This document shows, piece by piece, positions 1 to 12,757 of a DNA stretch of 64,000 bases; positions within the stretch are counted from its first letter, which is position 1; each line of letters opens with the position of its first letter. The stretch lies in NCBI GenBank assembly GCA_026075535.2, contig AP026544.2, forward strand, positions 11,594,001-11,658,000, given 5' to 3'. The stretch comes from Tricholoma matsutake (Eukaryota; Basidiomycota; Agaricomycetes; Agaricales; Tricholomataceae). The notes beneath the pieces were generated by a model. The model was not told the DNA's origin and made no database searches. It saw only the letters and a program-made list of their open reading frames with translations. A program made the translations under genes and the position numbers.

Positions 1-22
1 CATTTCTTGGATCTCTTGGGCT

Positions 23-310
23 TTGGCGACTGGTTTTAACTGTGATAGTGATTGTGTTTCTGTCCCTGTGAATGCAGACATGGGTCAGGGTTCCTTTACT
101 TGTGTCATGAATCTCATAATTGCAGATGAATTGTCTGCAGGCATTATTCTTGGAAAGGATTGGCTTGTGTATTATCAGGAATACTTGATGTTTGAGGGAC
201 AATTGTTGGAAAATTGTCATAGTGATGGAGGAGGACACTCCAACACAGTTTCAGGTGCACTGACATATGTTCTAATATTGATTAGGAAAATTTTCTTACC
301 TTTATCATAG
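23..310 (+). pseudogene. Possible retropepsin-like fragment at window edge
   Basis: A 95-codon open frame entering from the left edge region. Near its middle it has the block ILGKDWL, which resembles the second conserved motif (hydrophobic-hydrophobic-G-x-D/P-W/F-L) of retrotransposon aspartic proteases. The first catalytic motif (D-S/T-G) is not visible, so at most this is the C-terminal half of a protease domain cut by the window edge. No neighbouring reverse transcriptase follows. It may equally be a chance frame. Confidence 0.22.
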
Positions 311-556
311 ATATTGAATCTTCACCTTTTGAAAACATTGACTACTATGTTCACCATAATAGAAGAAATTAAGATTTACAATTGTCTGCAGCTTCCTGTA
401 GTTCTTTGTGCAAGGTGCCCTTACTTCAAAAGTTTCTGTTAACTCCTTCCTCCTCACTTTACATGTTTTATTCATCTGAATTCTGACACTTAGTTCAGGA
501 TCATGGCATTTCAATTCATGAAACTGACTTGAGCCTTTCTCAAATGGCTTTGGTAC

Positions 557-799
557 TGGAAACCTATCCCTTTTACAGGGGATAGGAAACACTAAAGGAG
601 AAGGAGAGGAAAAGGAAACTGAACACTCACTGCCAATTACACAAAATAACAAGCCAACAGTGTGTAATTAGAAGCAAGAGATGTTATAACAAGCAAAGTA
701 TTAGGAGGAACAGTATGGGGGAAAAGGAAGAATAGAGATAAGCTATATGTGTTGTAGTTTATAAGGTCCGAATACAAGTAGGTGTCAATATGATGTAAG
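557..799 (-). repeat. Solo LTR of gypsy family B, truncated at its 5' end
   Basis: This stretch is the reverse complement of the complete family-B LTR at 13117-13371. On the plus strand it begins TGGAAACCTATCCC and runs to GATGTAAG, where it stops about a dozen bases short of the expected end and meets the family-A LTR at 800. The left flank is not related to the primer-binding region that follows a family LTR at 6814 or 13372, so it looks like a solo or broken LTR into whose end the element at 800-7084 was inserted. Confidence 0.7.
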
Positions 800-1067
800 T
801 GGAAGCCTGTCCCTTAATGGGGACAGACAACACTAGAGATAGGGAAAGAAAAGGATATAAAAGAGGAACTCACAACTAATCACACGGAATAACAAGACAA
901 CGAGGTGTAATTAGAGGTGATAATACAAAAGCAGGGTAAAATAAGGGAAGCAAGTAGTGGGGGAAAAAAAGGGAGGAAGGCGAACAATCTATAGACAGTA
1001 GTATATAAGGTTCAGTGCATCAGTGTGTACAAACAAATATCAATGGATGATGTAAGCCAGGCTTACA
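800..1067 (-). repeat. 3' LTR of element 1 (family A)
   Basis: A 268-bp repeat nearly identical to 6815-7084. Both start on the plus strand with TGGAAGCCTGTCCCTTAATG and end with TGTAAGCC..GCTTACA. Visible differences are mostly CG against TG or CA, for example near the CACACGG / CATGTGG block. In element orientation it begins TG and ends CA. Confidence 0.85.
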
Positions 1068-1167
1068 CCCTCCCACTCTTAGAAAAATGTCTTGGTCAGC
1101 GTAGTTAGAAGTCAACCCAACATCAACCAGCAACAACAGGTGCGTCAAAAAACCCAGTGGGAAAAAG

Positions 1168-4100
1168 CTACTGTGTTTCCTCTGCCCTACCAGCCTTCCA
1201 GCGGTTGAGCACTTCACAGTTTTCTAGTTCCTGTTGAGGCAGCCAGAGGTTGTCACTTTCGGAGTATCCTGACCATTGAACTAGGTACTGATATCCGTGT
1301 CCTTGCTTTCACTCATCGATAATCTTCTTGATGTGGTATTCCTCCAGGCCATCATTGGTCATCATAGGGCCAGGTCGTGCAAGTTCGTGGGAAGGGAAAA
1401 GGTCAGCATCATTTTTGATGTGTCTTTTTAATAGTGATGCATGGTAGGTGGGAAACACGTTTGGAGAATTAGGAAGGTGTAGAGTATACGATGACATCTC
1501 TGGGAACGCTTTCATCATGGTGAAAGGCCCATTGTAGCATGGAAAAAATTTTGCCACTCTAGACTTGTCACCAGCTTTAAATTCTTGACAGCAGTTGAGC
1601 GTTGCGAGCATCACTTTATCACCGACGAGGTATGAGTCCTCAGGACCTCGTGATTTGTTAGCGAAGAATGACTGCATAATCTTTGCACCAAGTAAGGCAT
1701 CTTTAGCTTCTTTGACATCATTCTCAATATGAGAGATTATGTCACGGGCAGCTAAGTCTTCTGAAGTGACTTCGGTAATTGAACCTGGGATAAGAGGAGG
1801 GATAATCCGCGGGCTGCACCCCATGCGAATCTGGAACCCCGAGAACCTGGTTGATGCATTCACTGAGTTCATCATGTGAAAGTGAATGAGAGGCAGTGCC
1901 TGCACCCATCCTTTTTGATTGCATTCGACGTGGAATCGAACACATTGGTTCAATGTCTTATTAGTGCGTTCACTAGCACCATCAGTTTGTGGGTGGTAGG
2001 CACTAGACATTTTCAGATGCACTCCAGTGAGTGCATGCAAAGCTTTCCAGAATCTCAACATGAATAACTTATCACGATCAGAGATCAGTTCGAGGGGCAA
2101 GCCATTTTCGCAATACCATTCATTAAAGAATATTAATGCAAGTTTTGATGCAGTGATATCAGTCCACGTCAGGATTAGGCAAATGTCAGAGCCTAATCTA
2201 TCCATTATTGTTAAAATGCAATTGTGATTCTCATCTTCTGGGAGCGGTCCCACAAAATCCAGGCACACAGAGTCACCGCGTTTTTCAGGAATCGGTAAAG
2301 GATGAAGTGGGCCTTTAGATTTGGACGTGCTACTTTTGTTTCATTGGCAGTTAGGACATGCAGGGACATATGCACTTTCCAAATCCCATCGCATGTTAGG
2401 CCAATAGTAACAGTTTTGGATGCTAGCATAGGATTTATCTGCTCCGAAATGTCCCAGTGAGTCATGCGTGAGTCTGAACAAATCTTCACGGAGACTTCCA
2501 AACCGAGGGATCACAAGGCCATCTCCCAAGTACCACAAGTTGTTAACTTTATGGATGTCAGGCATGCTGTTGGTTACATTTTCCAGTTTATGACAGAATT
2601 CATCATGTTTGTATCCTTCTCGGACATTGTGCAGGAAGCTTTCATCAGTGGTGATACTCAAGATAGCATTGCATGAGGTTGGTTGCTTCAGCCAGCAATC
2701 CCAGCGTAGGGGGGAGTCAGTGACATCAATGTCCTCCAGCGGTTCGTCTGGCGTATCAGCGGGAAAGTGTGACAGTGCATCAGCGACTGTGTTGTCCTCG
2801 CCTCGGATGTAGTATATGGTCATGTCAAACTGGGAGAGATGTTCCATCCACCAGGCTTGGCACCACGACAAGTCTTTTTGAGTGTCAAAGTTTTCGAGCA
2901 TGCGGTGATCCATGTAGACAATGAATTGGGTGCCAAGCAAATCAGATCACCATTTTTTTAGTGCATGGACGATAGCAAGCATCTCCTTTTCATGTACAGG
3001 ATAGTTCTTTTGAGCATCCTTTAATTGCATAGAATCGAAAGCCACAGGTCATGCCGATTCCCAAGTTGGGCCCCAGCTTAGCACAGCACCTGTTTGCCAG
3101 TCGCTTGCATCACAAGTGATGAAAGTTTTGTTGTCACCAGGTTTAGTATGATCAATTACTGTTAGACATTTGCGGCTGACCACAAGAGCTTTGGTAGCCT
3201 CGAACGCCACCTGGTGAGCATCAGTCCAAGTGGGAAACCTTTTCTCACATTCTTTCGTGGTTAGAGGTGTCAGGATGCCGGTGTAATCTGCGAGGTGGGG
3301 TAGGAAAGCTGCTATATACCAGACCAGTCCCAGGAAACTGCGAACATCACTTGTGGTCTTTGGTACTGGCCATTGCAGTATCTTCTCTACTTTTGACGAG
3401 CAGGCTTCAATTTCTTCTTGGGAGATGCGGTGACCAAGGAACATAACTTCCGTCAAGTAAAATTTCGATTTTTTTGAGTTACAGTATAGTCGCGCTTCAT
3501 GCAAGGCATCCATGACAAGTTTGACATGCTCGGTGTGTTCTTCCAAGCTGTTTGACCATATAATGATGTCATCAAGATAGATGTGTGTGAAGACTCTGAG
3601 GAGTCATTGTAGGGCAGCTGTCACTTGTCTTTGGTGTACCAGTGGCACGTTCCGGAGTCCCTGTGGCATTACCATCCACTCATAGAGACCCAAAGGGGTA
3701 GTTACCACTGTCAAAGTGACGCTACTGGGATCCATTTTAGTGTGGAAGAAACTGTTGGTCATGTCAAGTTTATTCCAGATTTTTCCATGACTGGCATCCA
3801 CAAAAATGTCATCCACACATGGTAGTGGGTGTGAATCCATGACGGTGTTGCCATTCAGCTGATGGTAGTCATTTACCCATTGTGGTAGGTCCGTAGCATC
3901 TGCCTTTGGGACTAGGAATGCTGGAGAAGCATGAGCCGACGAGGATGGATGGATATGGCCTGTGTCCAGGTGGCGCTGTATCAAGATTCCCCAAGCCTTG
4001 CGATATTTACGCGGGCAGGAGTAAACCCTAGTAGTGATAGTTTTACCAGCATCTTTCAGTGTAATTTTGCAGAGGATGGAATCCAGCATTTTATCGACAT

Positions 4101-5097
4101 GTGGAATGGGTTTGAAAATGTCACTGTAAGATTCTTTGATTTCTGTGCACAAATTCAGCAGCTGTTCAACACGTATTCTGATTGCGGCGATGATGTCAAT
4201 GCCATTTACGTGTTCACACGTGGCGTCTATTAGAGGTTTTCGAGTTTTACATACAATTTTAAGTTGTTCAAAGACTAATTTGCAGTTTAATTTTACTTTC
4301 ATACATTCTTTGCGAATATCAATTTTTGTTCTGGTAACTAAGCGTTGTGGTACAGGGTGTAGTAAATCGAAATTGCAACTGCGATCTGTAACTGTTTCGT
4401 TGCAAGCATTGATGACGATGTTGTTATGAGCAAGGAACAGTAACCCTAATATGACTGGTAGACACAATTTAGGTGCTACAAGTGTGCGAATGGTGCGAGT
4501 GGAGTGAAAATTTCTTTGGTCATGCAATTTAAGTTGTACCCAATGGGTGAGAGAGACAGATGTTGAGCCAGACATTTCGTCAAAAAATGCACCAGAAACG
4601 GGAAAAGGACGTGGTAATAAGCGAGTAGGCAAGGCAAGACGAGACACGAGGGATTCTTTGATTAGAACTGCAGGGGAGCCGTGATCAATTAGCATGGATA
4701 CTTCGACACGAGAGAGAGAAGTAGTATCAAGGCTGTCAATAGCGCACTCCCACACGAGGTGTGGCATGAAGTAAGGGATGCGAGTGCTCACCGAGTCGTT
4801 AGAGTCGCGAGACAAATCACTGTCCCCACCGCTGAGGATAGAGCTATTGTTCGGTGGATACACAGTGGCTATAGGATACGCCAACATTCCTAAGATGCTC
4901 ACCACAGGAAGGGCCGGTGGTGTTGCATTGGGCTGAGCAGGTGTAGACGATACTGCGCCCATGGACGTAGGGACTTCATCACGAGGGATAGGCAAGCTTG
5001 GGAGTTTGATATGCTTTTGGGCTTTGTTGACTGCTGTCATTGAACACTCGATGTATCCGTCACCGCTCAGGAAATCACAAGAGTGCCCGTTGGGCAT
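1168..5097 (-). pseudogene. pol: Chromoviral Pol polyprotein, element 1
   Basis: Read from 5097 downwards: a retropepsin-like domain with LIDHGSPAVLI and ILGLLFL; reverse transcriptase with LDMTNSFF and the active-site block YLDDIII near 3590; RNase H with ITCDASDW; integrase with an H-x3-H...C-x2-C zinc finger near 2340-2450, then the DDE-type catalytic set MDRLGSD, ISDRD and DGASERTN; and a C-terminal chromodomain ending YLVQWSGYSESD...NRW, with a TAG stop at 1168-1170. Five in-frame stops (1309, 2341, 2947, 3049, 3604) are all TGA at places where arginine is expected, so the protein cannot be made as one chain. The protease has DHG where DSG/DTG is usual. Confidence 0.88.
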
Positions 5098-5212
5098 GTA
5101 GAAACCTCGACATTTCTTACACCCATTGTAAGTCTCAAGGTATTTCCTCTCACGATCGGTGAGCTTGGGAGGACGTGAGATGGAGGAAGAGGTTTGCGTC
5201 TTCGTGTTGGTC

Positions 5213-5704
5213 TGTGCTCAAGCGAACGGAGCTCGCCTGGAGCTATCAGAGAGGCCTACTGTAGAGCTGGAGTGTTTCTATAAGGGCAACCTAAGCCTCT
5301 AGCAAAGGGAAATCGGAAGTTAAAATTATGCTACATAATACAGGGATTGGGGGCGCACCTAGCAAAAGGAAATCCGAAGAGAAAACTCTAAGGATCCCCT
5401 TGCTGATGCCCAGTATATGTGAAGATGACAAAAATCAAATATAACCTAAAAATAGAAAAAGGCGGAGATAGGCGGATCAAGGCTGCCGAATGATATCATA
5501 CCAAGGGGTATGTGTCGGAAGGGGTACTCCGCCTCTAAATATAAAAGTGTCAACATGTACAAACATGATAGCAAGGGAAAATTAGTAATAAAATCCGGAA
5601 AAATCATAGAAAATGAAGAATAGAAGGAAATGAGGTGGGGAAAAATATAGGACGAACATAAAAAATAGGAAAAACACACAGGGCACCCCCCTAGTCCCCT
5701 TACA
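5213..5704. mobile_element. About 490-bp insertion between gag and pol of element 1
   Basis: In element 3 the gag end and the start of pol are separated by less than 200 bp (14345-14500). In element 1 the same points are separated by an additional block that begins TGTGCTCAAGCGAACGG and ends CCCCTTACA on the plus strand. TG...CA termini suggest a solo LTR of an unrelated family, but the flanks (TGGTC against GTTTC) give no clean target duplication. Inside is an imperfect repeat of CTAGCAAA(A/G)GGAAATC. It contains no convincing gene. Confidence 0.4.
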
Positions 5705-6685
5705 GTTTCAGGCTCTTTGCAGCCTCTTCAGCATTGCATTTGTGGGCATTTTGATCTTCGATTAATTTCTGATCAAGTTTAGTCAGGGTGTCGATGAAGT
5801 TTTGTAATTTTGTTTCAGCTCTCAAAACATCGGCAGCTGCTTTTGCAATAGTGGCTGCTGCAACGGTAGCTGTGTCTGGGACAACAGGAACAGCAGCAGC
5901 GTTGACTACCACAGGGTCCTCTGTTTCATCATCCAACAATTGGTGATTGTCCTTCCAACGGTCGAAAGATGCAGCGAGTTTGGTAGAGATGTTTGATTCA
6001 ATTTGCATATGAAGTTGTAGAGGGGAAAGGTGAAATTGGGAACCCTTAAGTAAAAGATTGTCTCGACGGAGTGCATGAATGAAATCTGCGAAAAGCATTT
6101 TGTTTTGTTTGGTAGAGCGAACTTTGCGGGCAAGGTCTTGTTGCCATCGTTTAGGCAACCAACGTGCGTGTATCTTAACCATGAGTTCGACAAAAGTTAG
6201 TTTAGAAAGGATGTCCTGCTGAGACTGGTACCAGTCCGAGAACAGTGGGTCCTCAAACAAATAAACAATGTGGTCCATGAAGTTCTTGGCTTCGAGTTTT
6301 GAAGATAACCCCGAGTGTGATGTTCAAAACGGTGAAGTAATTCAGGTGTCATGTTACCGGCCGATACCATGGGCCATTTGCCGTTGTTCAGGCTGAGGAC
6401 AGCGGTGGCAGCGGTGGTAGTCATGTTTTGTATGAGAGTCACAACTTGATAGTTGTCTGAAGCAGAGGAGGAGCCTCATCTGTGTTTTGACGGTGGAATG
6501 GGTGGAGGTGCGGCTGTTTGCATGTCATTTGTCGCGATGGAGGCAGTTGTCACTCGTCCAGCTATATGCACGTTATCTGAAACGGCGGTGGCAGGAGGAG
6601 TGGCGAGAGGCAATTGCGCGTCGTTTGCTACAATGGAGGCAGGTGGAGCTAAAGTGAATGCGGTGTTTGTGGTGTCAGTTGGCAA
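5700..6685 (-). pseudogene. gag: Gag of element 1
   Basis: Two overlapping frames read from 6685 to 5700. The first part is an Ala/Thr/Pro-rich N-terminus, then a segment with VTLIQNMTTTAAT; the second, in another frame from about 6290, holds the capsid-like helical region with FEDPLFSDWYQSQQDIL and ends in a charged tail EEAAKSLKL. The homologous gag of element 3 (13508-14345) supports the reading. It is broken by a frameshift near 6290 and a TGA near 6475 where KHR is followed by GSSS, again a likely arginine. The true start codon appears lost: element 3 has an ATG where element 1 has a deletion. Confidence 0.65.
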
Positions 6686-6814
6686 GGTGTTCCTCGCCCT
6701 ACTATGAGTAGTAAGGGGGAGTAAGAAAGACGGTTTTTGAGACAGTGTTTAACTGTCACAGTAGTGTTATTAAAATCATGCAATCAAATGTCGTTGTTTG
6801 AGTTAAAAAAAAAG

Positions 6815-7084
6815 TGGAAGCCTGTCCCTTAATGAGGACAGACAACACTAGAGATAGGGAAAGAAAAGGATATAAAAGAGGAACTCATGACTAATCATGT
6901 GGAATAACAAGACAACAACGTGTAATTAGAGGTGATAATACAAAAGCAGGGTAAAATAAGGGAAGCAAGTAGTGGGGGAAAAAAAAGGGAGGAAGGCGAA
7001 CAATCTATAGACGGTAGTATATAAGGTTCGGTGCATCAGTGTGTACAAACAAATATCAATGGATGATGTAAGCCCATGCTTACA
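6815..7084 (-). repeat. LTR shared by elements 1 and 2
   Basis: A 270-bp LTR. To its left lies the leader and gag of element 1, so it acts as that element's 5' LTR. To its right lies AAGATTGGGAGGG (minus-strand reading), the polypurine tract and 3' end of element 2, so it is also the 3' LTR of element 2. Such LTR-internal-LTR-internal arrays usually come from recombination between LTRs. Confidence 0.8.
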
Positions 7085-10000
7085 CCCTCCCAATCTTAAA
7101 GAAATGTATGGGGGAGCAACTGAGAAGAGCAGTAAGTAACATGGCCAAAACTAATAAGTCAAACACCACATCAACCAAACAATGGGTGCATTAAAAAACC
7201 CAGTGGGAAAAAGCTACCATGTTCCCTCTGCCCTACTTGCCCTCCATTCGCAGTCATCTAGCTCCCATTGCAGTAGCCATAAGTCTTTGGACTCCAAGTA
7301 ACCTGACCAGTGAACAAGGTGTTGATAGCTGTGTCCCCTTTTTTGTTCATCCACAATCTTTTCTATGTGATATTCCTCCAGGTCATTGTTGGTCATGGTG
7401 GGTCCTGGTCATTCCAGCTTGCGCAAAGGAAAAACTCAGCATCATTCTCATTATGTCATTTCAGCAAGGAGGTGTGGTAAGTTGGGAACACAGTAGGAGA
7501 ATTTGGCAAATGCAAAGTGTAAGAAGATATTTCCAGGAAGGTCTTTGTCACTGTAAACGGTCCATCCCACTGAGAGAAAATTTTTGCAACCCTGGTCTTG
7601 TCACCAGCTTTAAACTCATGGCGGCAGTGAAGCATAGTCAGCATCACTTTGTTACCAACAAGGTACACATCCTCTGGTCCCTGTGATTTATTAGTGAAAA
7701 ACACCTGCATAATTTTTGAGCCCATCAAGGTGTCTTTGGCTTCTGCGATGTCTTCCTCGATTTGTGTGATGATAAGCCATGCAGTGACATCTTCAGGCAC
7801 AATTTCTGTACAAGTCCCAGGCATGAGGGGAGGGATGATGTGAGGACTGAGACCCATCTGGATTTGAAAACTGGAGAATCCAGTGGATGCATTCACAGAG
7901 TTCATCATATGGGAATGGGCAAGGCTCGAACCCATCCTTTCTGGTTTTGTTTGACATGGAACCATATGCACTGGTTCAGTGTTTTATTCATGTGTTCACT
8001 AGCACCATTGGTTTGAGGATGATACATGGTTGACATTTTCAGGTGCACGCCCATCAATGTGTGCAAAGGTTTCCAAAATTTGGACATGAACAACTTGTCA
8101 TGGTCAGAGACCAGTTTAAGGGGTAAACCATTCTCGCAATACCACTTGTTGAAAAAAATCAGCATGAGTTTCAGTGCAGTGATATCAGTCCTTGTAGGGA
8201 TAAGGCATACATCAGACCCAAGTCTGTCAGTTACCATCAAAATGCAGTTGAATCCAGCATCTTCCAGCAGGGGGCCCACAAAGTCAAGGCATACAGAGTC
8301 ACCCCTAGACTCAGGGATCAGAAGTGGGTGGAGAGAACCTTTTGCCTTAGAAGTGCTGCCCTTGTTGCATTGGCACTCTGTGCAAGCAGGTACATATGCT
8401 GTCTCTAAATCCCATCACATATTAGGCCAATAATAACAATATCTTATTGTAGCATATGATTTATCCGCGCCAAAATGGCCAAGTGAATCGTGAGCTAGTC
8501 AAAAGAGGTCCTTGCACAGAGTGCCATATCTAGGAACAACTAGGCACACAACAGGCAGGGCAAAACTTTCCCAGAGAGAAAATGTGGAGAAAATGTGGAG
8601 AAAATTACACTTTTTCATGTAGCAAACAAGTAAAGAAAAATGGGTGAAAATAGGTTATTTTCTCTTTATTTTCTCTGCAATCTGCCTATGGGAAAATATA
8701 TCATTTGTGGGGGAATCTGAAGTGAAAAGAACTTATTACCTCTTGATTTCCCCCTGATTTTTTTCTAGGAAAAAAAAGGTACATTTCCTGCAAGAGCAAA
8801 TCATAAATCTCTGGAGAATACAAGTTATTTCTTACAAATTTTCTAGGCCAAAATTTGTAAGAAATAACTTGTATTCTCCAGAGATTTCTGATTTGCTCTT
8901 GCAGGAAATATACCTTTTTTTTCCTAGGAAAAAATCAGGGGGAAATCAAGAGGAAATAAGTTCTTTTCACTTCAGATTCCCCTTTTTTTCTCCCCACACA
9001 AATGATATATTTTCCCTTAGGCAGATTGCAGAGAAAATAAAGAGAAAATAATCTATTTTCACCAATTTTTCTTTACTTGTTTGCTATATGAAAAAGTGTA
9101 ATTTTCTCCACATTTTCTCCACATTTTCTCTCTGGAAAAGTTTTGCCCTGCCTGTTGTGGCAGTCTCCTAAGTACCACAGATCATTTATCAAGCGAGCTG
9201 CAGGTATTCCTGATGAGGACACAATTAGCTTTTGGCAGAACTCATCATGTTTGCAACCCACACATACATCCACTTGGAAGGACTCATCAGCTGAAACTGA
9301 AAGGACAGCTCCACAAACATTTGCAGGACTCTGCCAGCATTCCCAATGTAGTGGGGAGTCCATGACATCAACATCATTGTGTTGTTCATCCACTGTGTCA
9401 GCAGGCGGCATCAGCAATGGTGTTATACTCACCCTTGATGTAACAAATGTTCATGTCAAACTGTGACAGGTGTTCCATCCACCTGGCCTGTCTTCTTGAC
9501 AGGTCTTTTTGAGTATCAAAATTTTTGAGTGTCTGGTGGTCTGTGTACACACAGAATTGAGAGCTGAGAAGATCTGAGTGCCATTTTTTCAAGGCATGGA
9601 CAATCACCAACATTTCTTTTTCATGGATGGGGTAATTCTTTTGTGTGTTCTTTAGCTGCATGGAATCAAAGGCTACCAGTTGAGCCATCTTCCAAGATGG
9701 TCCCCAACTCAATGCAGCACCAGTCCTCCAATCACTTGCATTGCAAGTCACAAAAATTTTGTTGTTTCTGGATGCTGTATGGTCAATTACCGTCAGGCAT
9801 TCCCAGCTTACTACCATTGCCTTTATGGCATCAAACACTGCCTGGTGTTCCACTCCCCAGAGTGGGAAATTCTTTCTCCTTAGTGGTTAACAGAGTCAAG
9901 AATGCCATGTGATCTGCAAGATGTGGGAGGAAGGCGGCAATATATCTTACTAGCCCCAAAAAACTGCAGACATCCATTGTGCACTTGGGAACTGGCCAGT

Positions 10001-11001
10001 TAAGGATTTTCTCTACCTTCAAAGAGCACACTTTGATACCTGCTTGTGAGATGCAGTGCTCTAGGAATATCAATTCTGTTAGATAGAATTGTGATTTTTT
10101 GGGGTTGCAGTAAAGGTGACATTTGCCCAGAGCATTCATGATAAGCTCAATATGTTTGGTATGTTCCTCAAATGAGTCAACCAGATAACTATGTCATCCA
10201 AATAAATATGAGCGAAGACTCTTAGGTAACATCATAAGGTGCTGGTCACCTGGTGCTGGTGAACAGGGGGAGCATTCTGGAGACCCTGAGGCATGTCTGT
10301 CCACTTGTATAGTCCAAGAGGTGTAGTCACTGCAGTTAACCTGATGCTATCCAGGTCCATTTTGGTGTGGAAAAAACTGTCTGTAATATCGAGCTTGCTC
10401 CAGATCTTGCCTTGTCCAGCATCTGCCAAAATGTCATTGACACATGGCAGAGGATGAGAGTCTGTGACAGTGTTGCCATTTAATTGTCGGTAATCATTCA
10501 CCCAATGAGGTAAGTCAGAGGGATCAGCTTTTGGTACAAGAAATGCCAGTGAAGCGTGAGCTGAAGTAGAAGGTCAGATATGCCCAGCATCTAAATGTTT
10601 TTGTATCAGAATGCCCCAGGCTTTTCAGAATTTACATGGACAAGAGTAATTTCTTGTTGTAATTGTCTTGCTTGCATCTTTCAAATTTATTTTACAGACT
10701 ATGTCATCTGGCATTTCATCCACATGAGGAATCGGTTTGAAGACGTCAGTGTAAGTCTTCTTAATCTTGTTTCCCAGTTGCTCAAGCACGTTCTGCACAG
10801 CCAACTGTTCAACACGTACCCTGACAGCAGCGACTACATTTATCCCATGAACAACTTCACATCTAGCATCTACCAGTGGTCTGCGAGGTATGCAAATTAT
10901 TTTTAATTCAGTGATTAATAGCTTTCAGAAGTACTTTAATTCATTTGATGTATTCTGAACATGTATTCTCGTATCATGCAATTTTGTACTTGTAGCAAAG
11001 T
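7085..11001 (-). pseudogene. pol: Ty3/gypsy chromovirus, element 2 pol remnant
   Basis: Clearly a relative of element 1 over its whole length. From 10906 downwards: reverse-transcriptase N-terminal blocks (about 10501-10232 with WVNDYRQLNGNTV-like text), RT C-terminal part and RNase H (10139-9398), then, after the foldback insertion at 8547-9159, the integrase zinc finger and catalytic core (8520-7456) and a chromodomain (7396-7214, with YQHLVHWSGYLES). Homology to element 1 ends abruptly near 11001, so protease, gag and 5' LTR are missing. Many frameshifts and stops; not functional. Confidence 0.82.
8547..9159. mobile_element. 613-bp foldback element with 3-bp target duplication
   Basis: An almost perfect palindrome: the left arm (8547-8848) is repeated in reverse complement as the right arm (8850-9159), meeting near TTTTCTAGGCCAAAATT. 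The termini read CACAACAGGCAGGGCAAAAC and its inverse. The flanking trinucleotide GCA occurs at 8544-8546 and 9160-9162, and removing the insert restores the element-2 integrase reading around WYLGD. It has no coding capacity. Termini starting CAC with a 3-bp duplication recall CACTA-like or Harbinger-like elements, but the family is not established. Confidence 0.88.
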
Positions 11002-12757
11002 TCAAGAACCCATGGACCCATGAACCTTCCCCACCTTCCAAGCCTCCTCGGAAGGACCTTTACACCAGTGCAGCTGCAAAGCCTGCATCTCCTTCTCAAG
11101 CACTTGCAGCCAATAGGCCTGTATCTGCTCCCATCAGAGACACAGATGTGGAAATGAAGGACACATACCTGCCACTTCCAACTCTTCCCCCACTGAAGTC
11201 CACCAGGTATCTCTAGGCTGGGGAACTGGATTCCTGTGGCTAGACTGCATGGATCCCTTCTGTCCACCTTTCCTCAGAACACTGAGGAGTTGACAGTTGG
11301 GCTCAGGCGGCACATACCACTGGGAACTATGCTGACCTCCAATGGGTGTGTGAGTACGTGTGCCACATCAATGAGGTCATCCCAGTGGCAAGAAGTCCAC
11401 TGATGAATCACACCCTGGCCAACTGGAGACTTCCCACTTGGCTTCCTGAAGACCAGCAGTCAGCATGCAGAATGTGCTGACTAAGAGATCCCAATCACTT
11501 GGAACAACCAAGCATTAACAAAATGCCTGAGCTTTGGGCTCAGTTCATGCACCGACATAGATACCAGTGGATGGATTCCCCCAGTATTGTGTTGGACAGA
11601 ACCAGGGTATCACTTCCTCACATCAGGGGACATCTCCTGGTGTGTCAACAGGTTCCCTCTGGGCTCTCCCAGAGGCAGAAGTTCATGTTATATCTCCACT
11701 TGGCAGAGGTACTGGTTATGCCTGGTTTGTACCACCAGGTGCGAGAATGAGAGCAGATTCTCCTGGCTCCAGACTGCATTCAACAGAACATGTCAAACAT
11801 TACTGACAGCACCACTGTAGAGGAGGTCATCAGACACCTCATGGTATCTGGAGTCTCAGAGCTGGAGGTCTGAGAGGCACATCATTTTGCCATTGAATGG
11901 CTCACCAACATGGCAAGGCACACCCCATCTTGGCCAGAGTCATCGGCCGCCTTAGAGGTTTTGGACTGCCTGAGGCAAAACCCTAATTCCTGACCAGAGG
12001 ACGCACCTTTGATGACTGAACCTCATTGGTGGACCACTGGTCCCAACAACATCTCCTTTTCAGCACCATGCTCAAAAAGGAAGCAAGATTCATCTGCTCC
12101 CATGAGGGGAGCAGCACCTTATCAACCCCAACCAATAGGACCTCTCCTTGGCAAAAACCCATCTTACCCCCCTTTGGAAAACCTTGGGGGGCTGGATGAG
12201 TCGATTCACGTGGGACCATTCCACTTGAATGTTCAAGCATCTACCTCCCATCTGAGTCCTTCCAACCCAGACATCAATCCTCAAGGCAGATGGGGCAGCA
12301 TTCCATTTGTCAAAAAACTCACCCAGGGCCAGAAAAAGGTCCTCAAGGTGAAATGAAGAATCACTGCCAGCATTCCTCCAAAAGGGTATGAAGGAGGCCC
12401 CTCTTCAAACCATTTCACCATTGTTGCAAATGTTTCTGGGTGACGGGAAAGAAAAATTAGGGATGATGAATCCTCCCACAGTATGGACTCCATCTCTGAC
12501 AACCCATTTGACCTTCCAGAGGAGGGGCAGACCACCATCAATCCTTCTCTGGATATCCTCCCAGAGATGCCTGTATTTCAAGCACCATCCCTACCAGGTT
12601 CGATGGTGCTTGAAGCACCCCAAGAGTTCATGCATATTGACAAGCAAGACATGCTCGACAATGTTCCACCTCCTGACAATCCTACCCAACCATAGATCAT
12701 CACATTTTTTTATCCACAAAATGGCTTCTACCGTGGGTTGAAGCCTAAGGGGGAGGG
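11002..12757 (+). pseudogene. Degraded internal region of an LTR element (gag-like)
   Basis: From the break in element 2 to the polypurine tract at 12747-12757 there are only short, shifting frames. The first has a Pro/Ser-rich stretch (EPSPPSKPPRKDLYTSAAA...) followed by DTDVEMKDT, the kind of low-complexity text seen in fungal Gag proteins; a later frame at 12009-12356 is Gln/Pro-rich. No reverse transcriptase or integrase motif is visible, so this could be a non-autonomous element or a truncated one. Assignment rests mainly on the following tract and LTR. Confidence 0.4.

Larger units (their letters stand above)
800..7084 (-). mobile_element. Ty3/gypsy chromovirus, element 1 (degenerate)
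   Basis: A full-length but dead LTR retrotransposon on the minus strand: LTRs at 6815-7084 (5') and 800-1067 (3'), gag at about 6685-5700, pol at 5097-1168. LTR termini are TGTAAGC...GGCTTCCA in element orientation. The purine-rich AGAGTGGGAGGG just before the 3' LTR is a polypurine tract. No matching 5-bp target duplication is visible, because the right LTR abuts the 3' end of element 2, so this LTR is shared by both elements. The LTRs differ by few bases, so the insertion is fairly recent. Confidence 0.85.
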
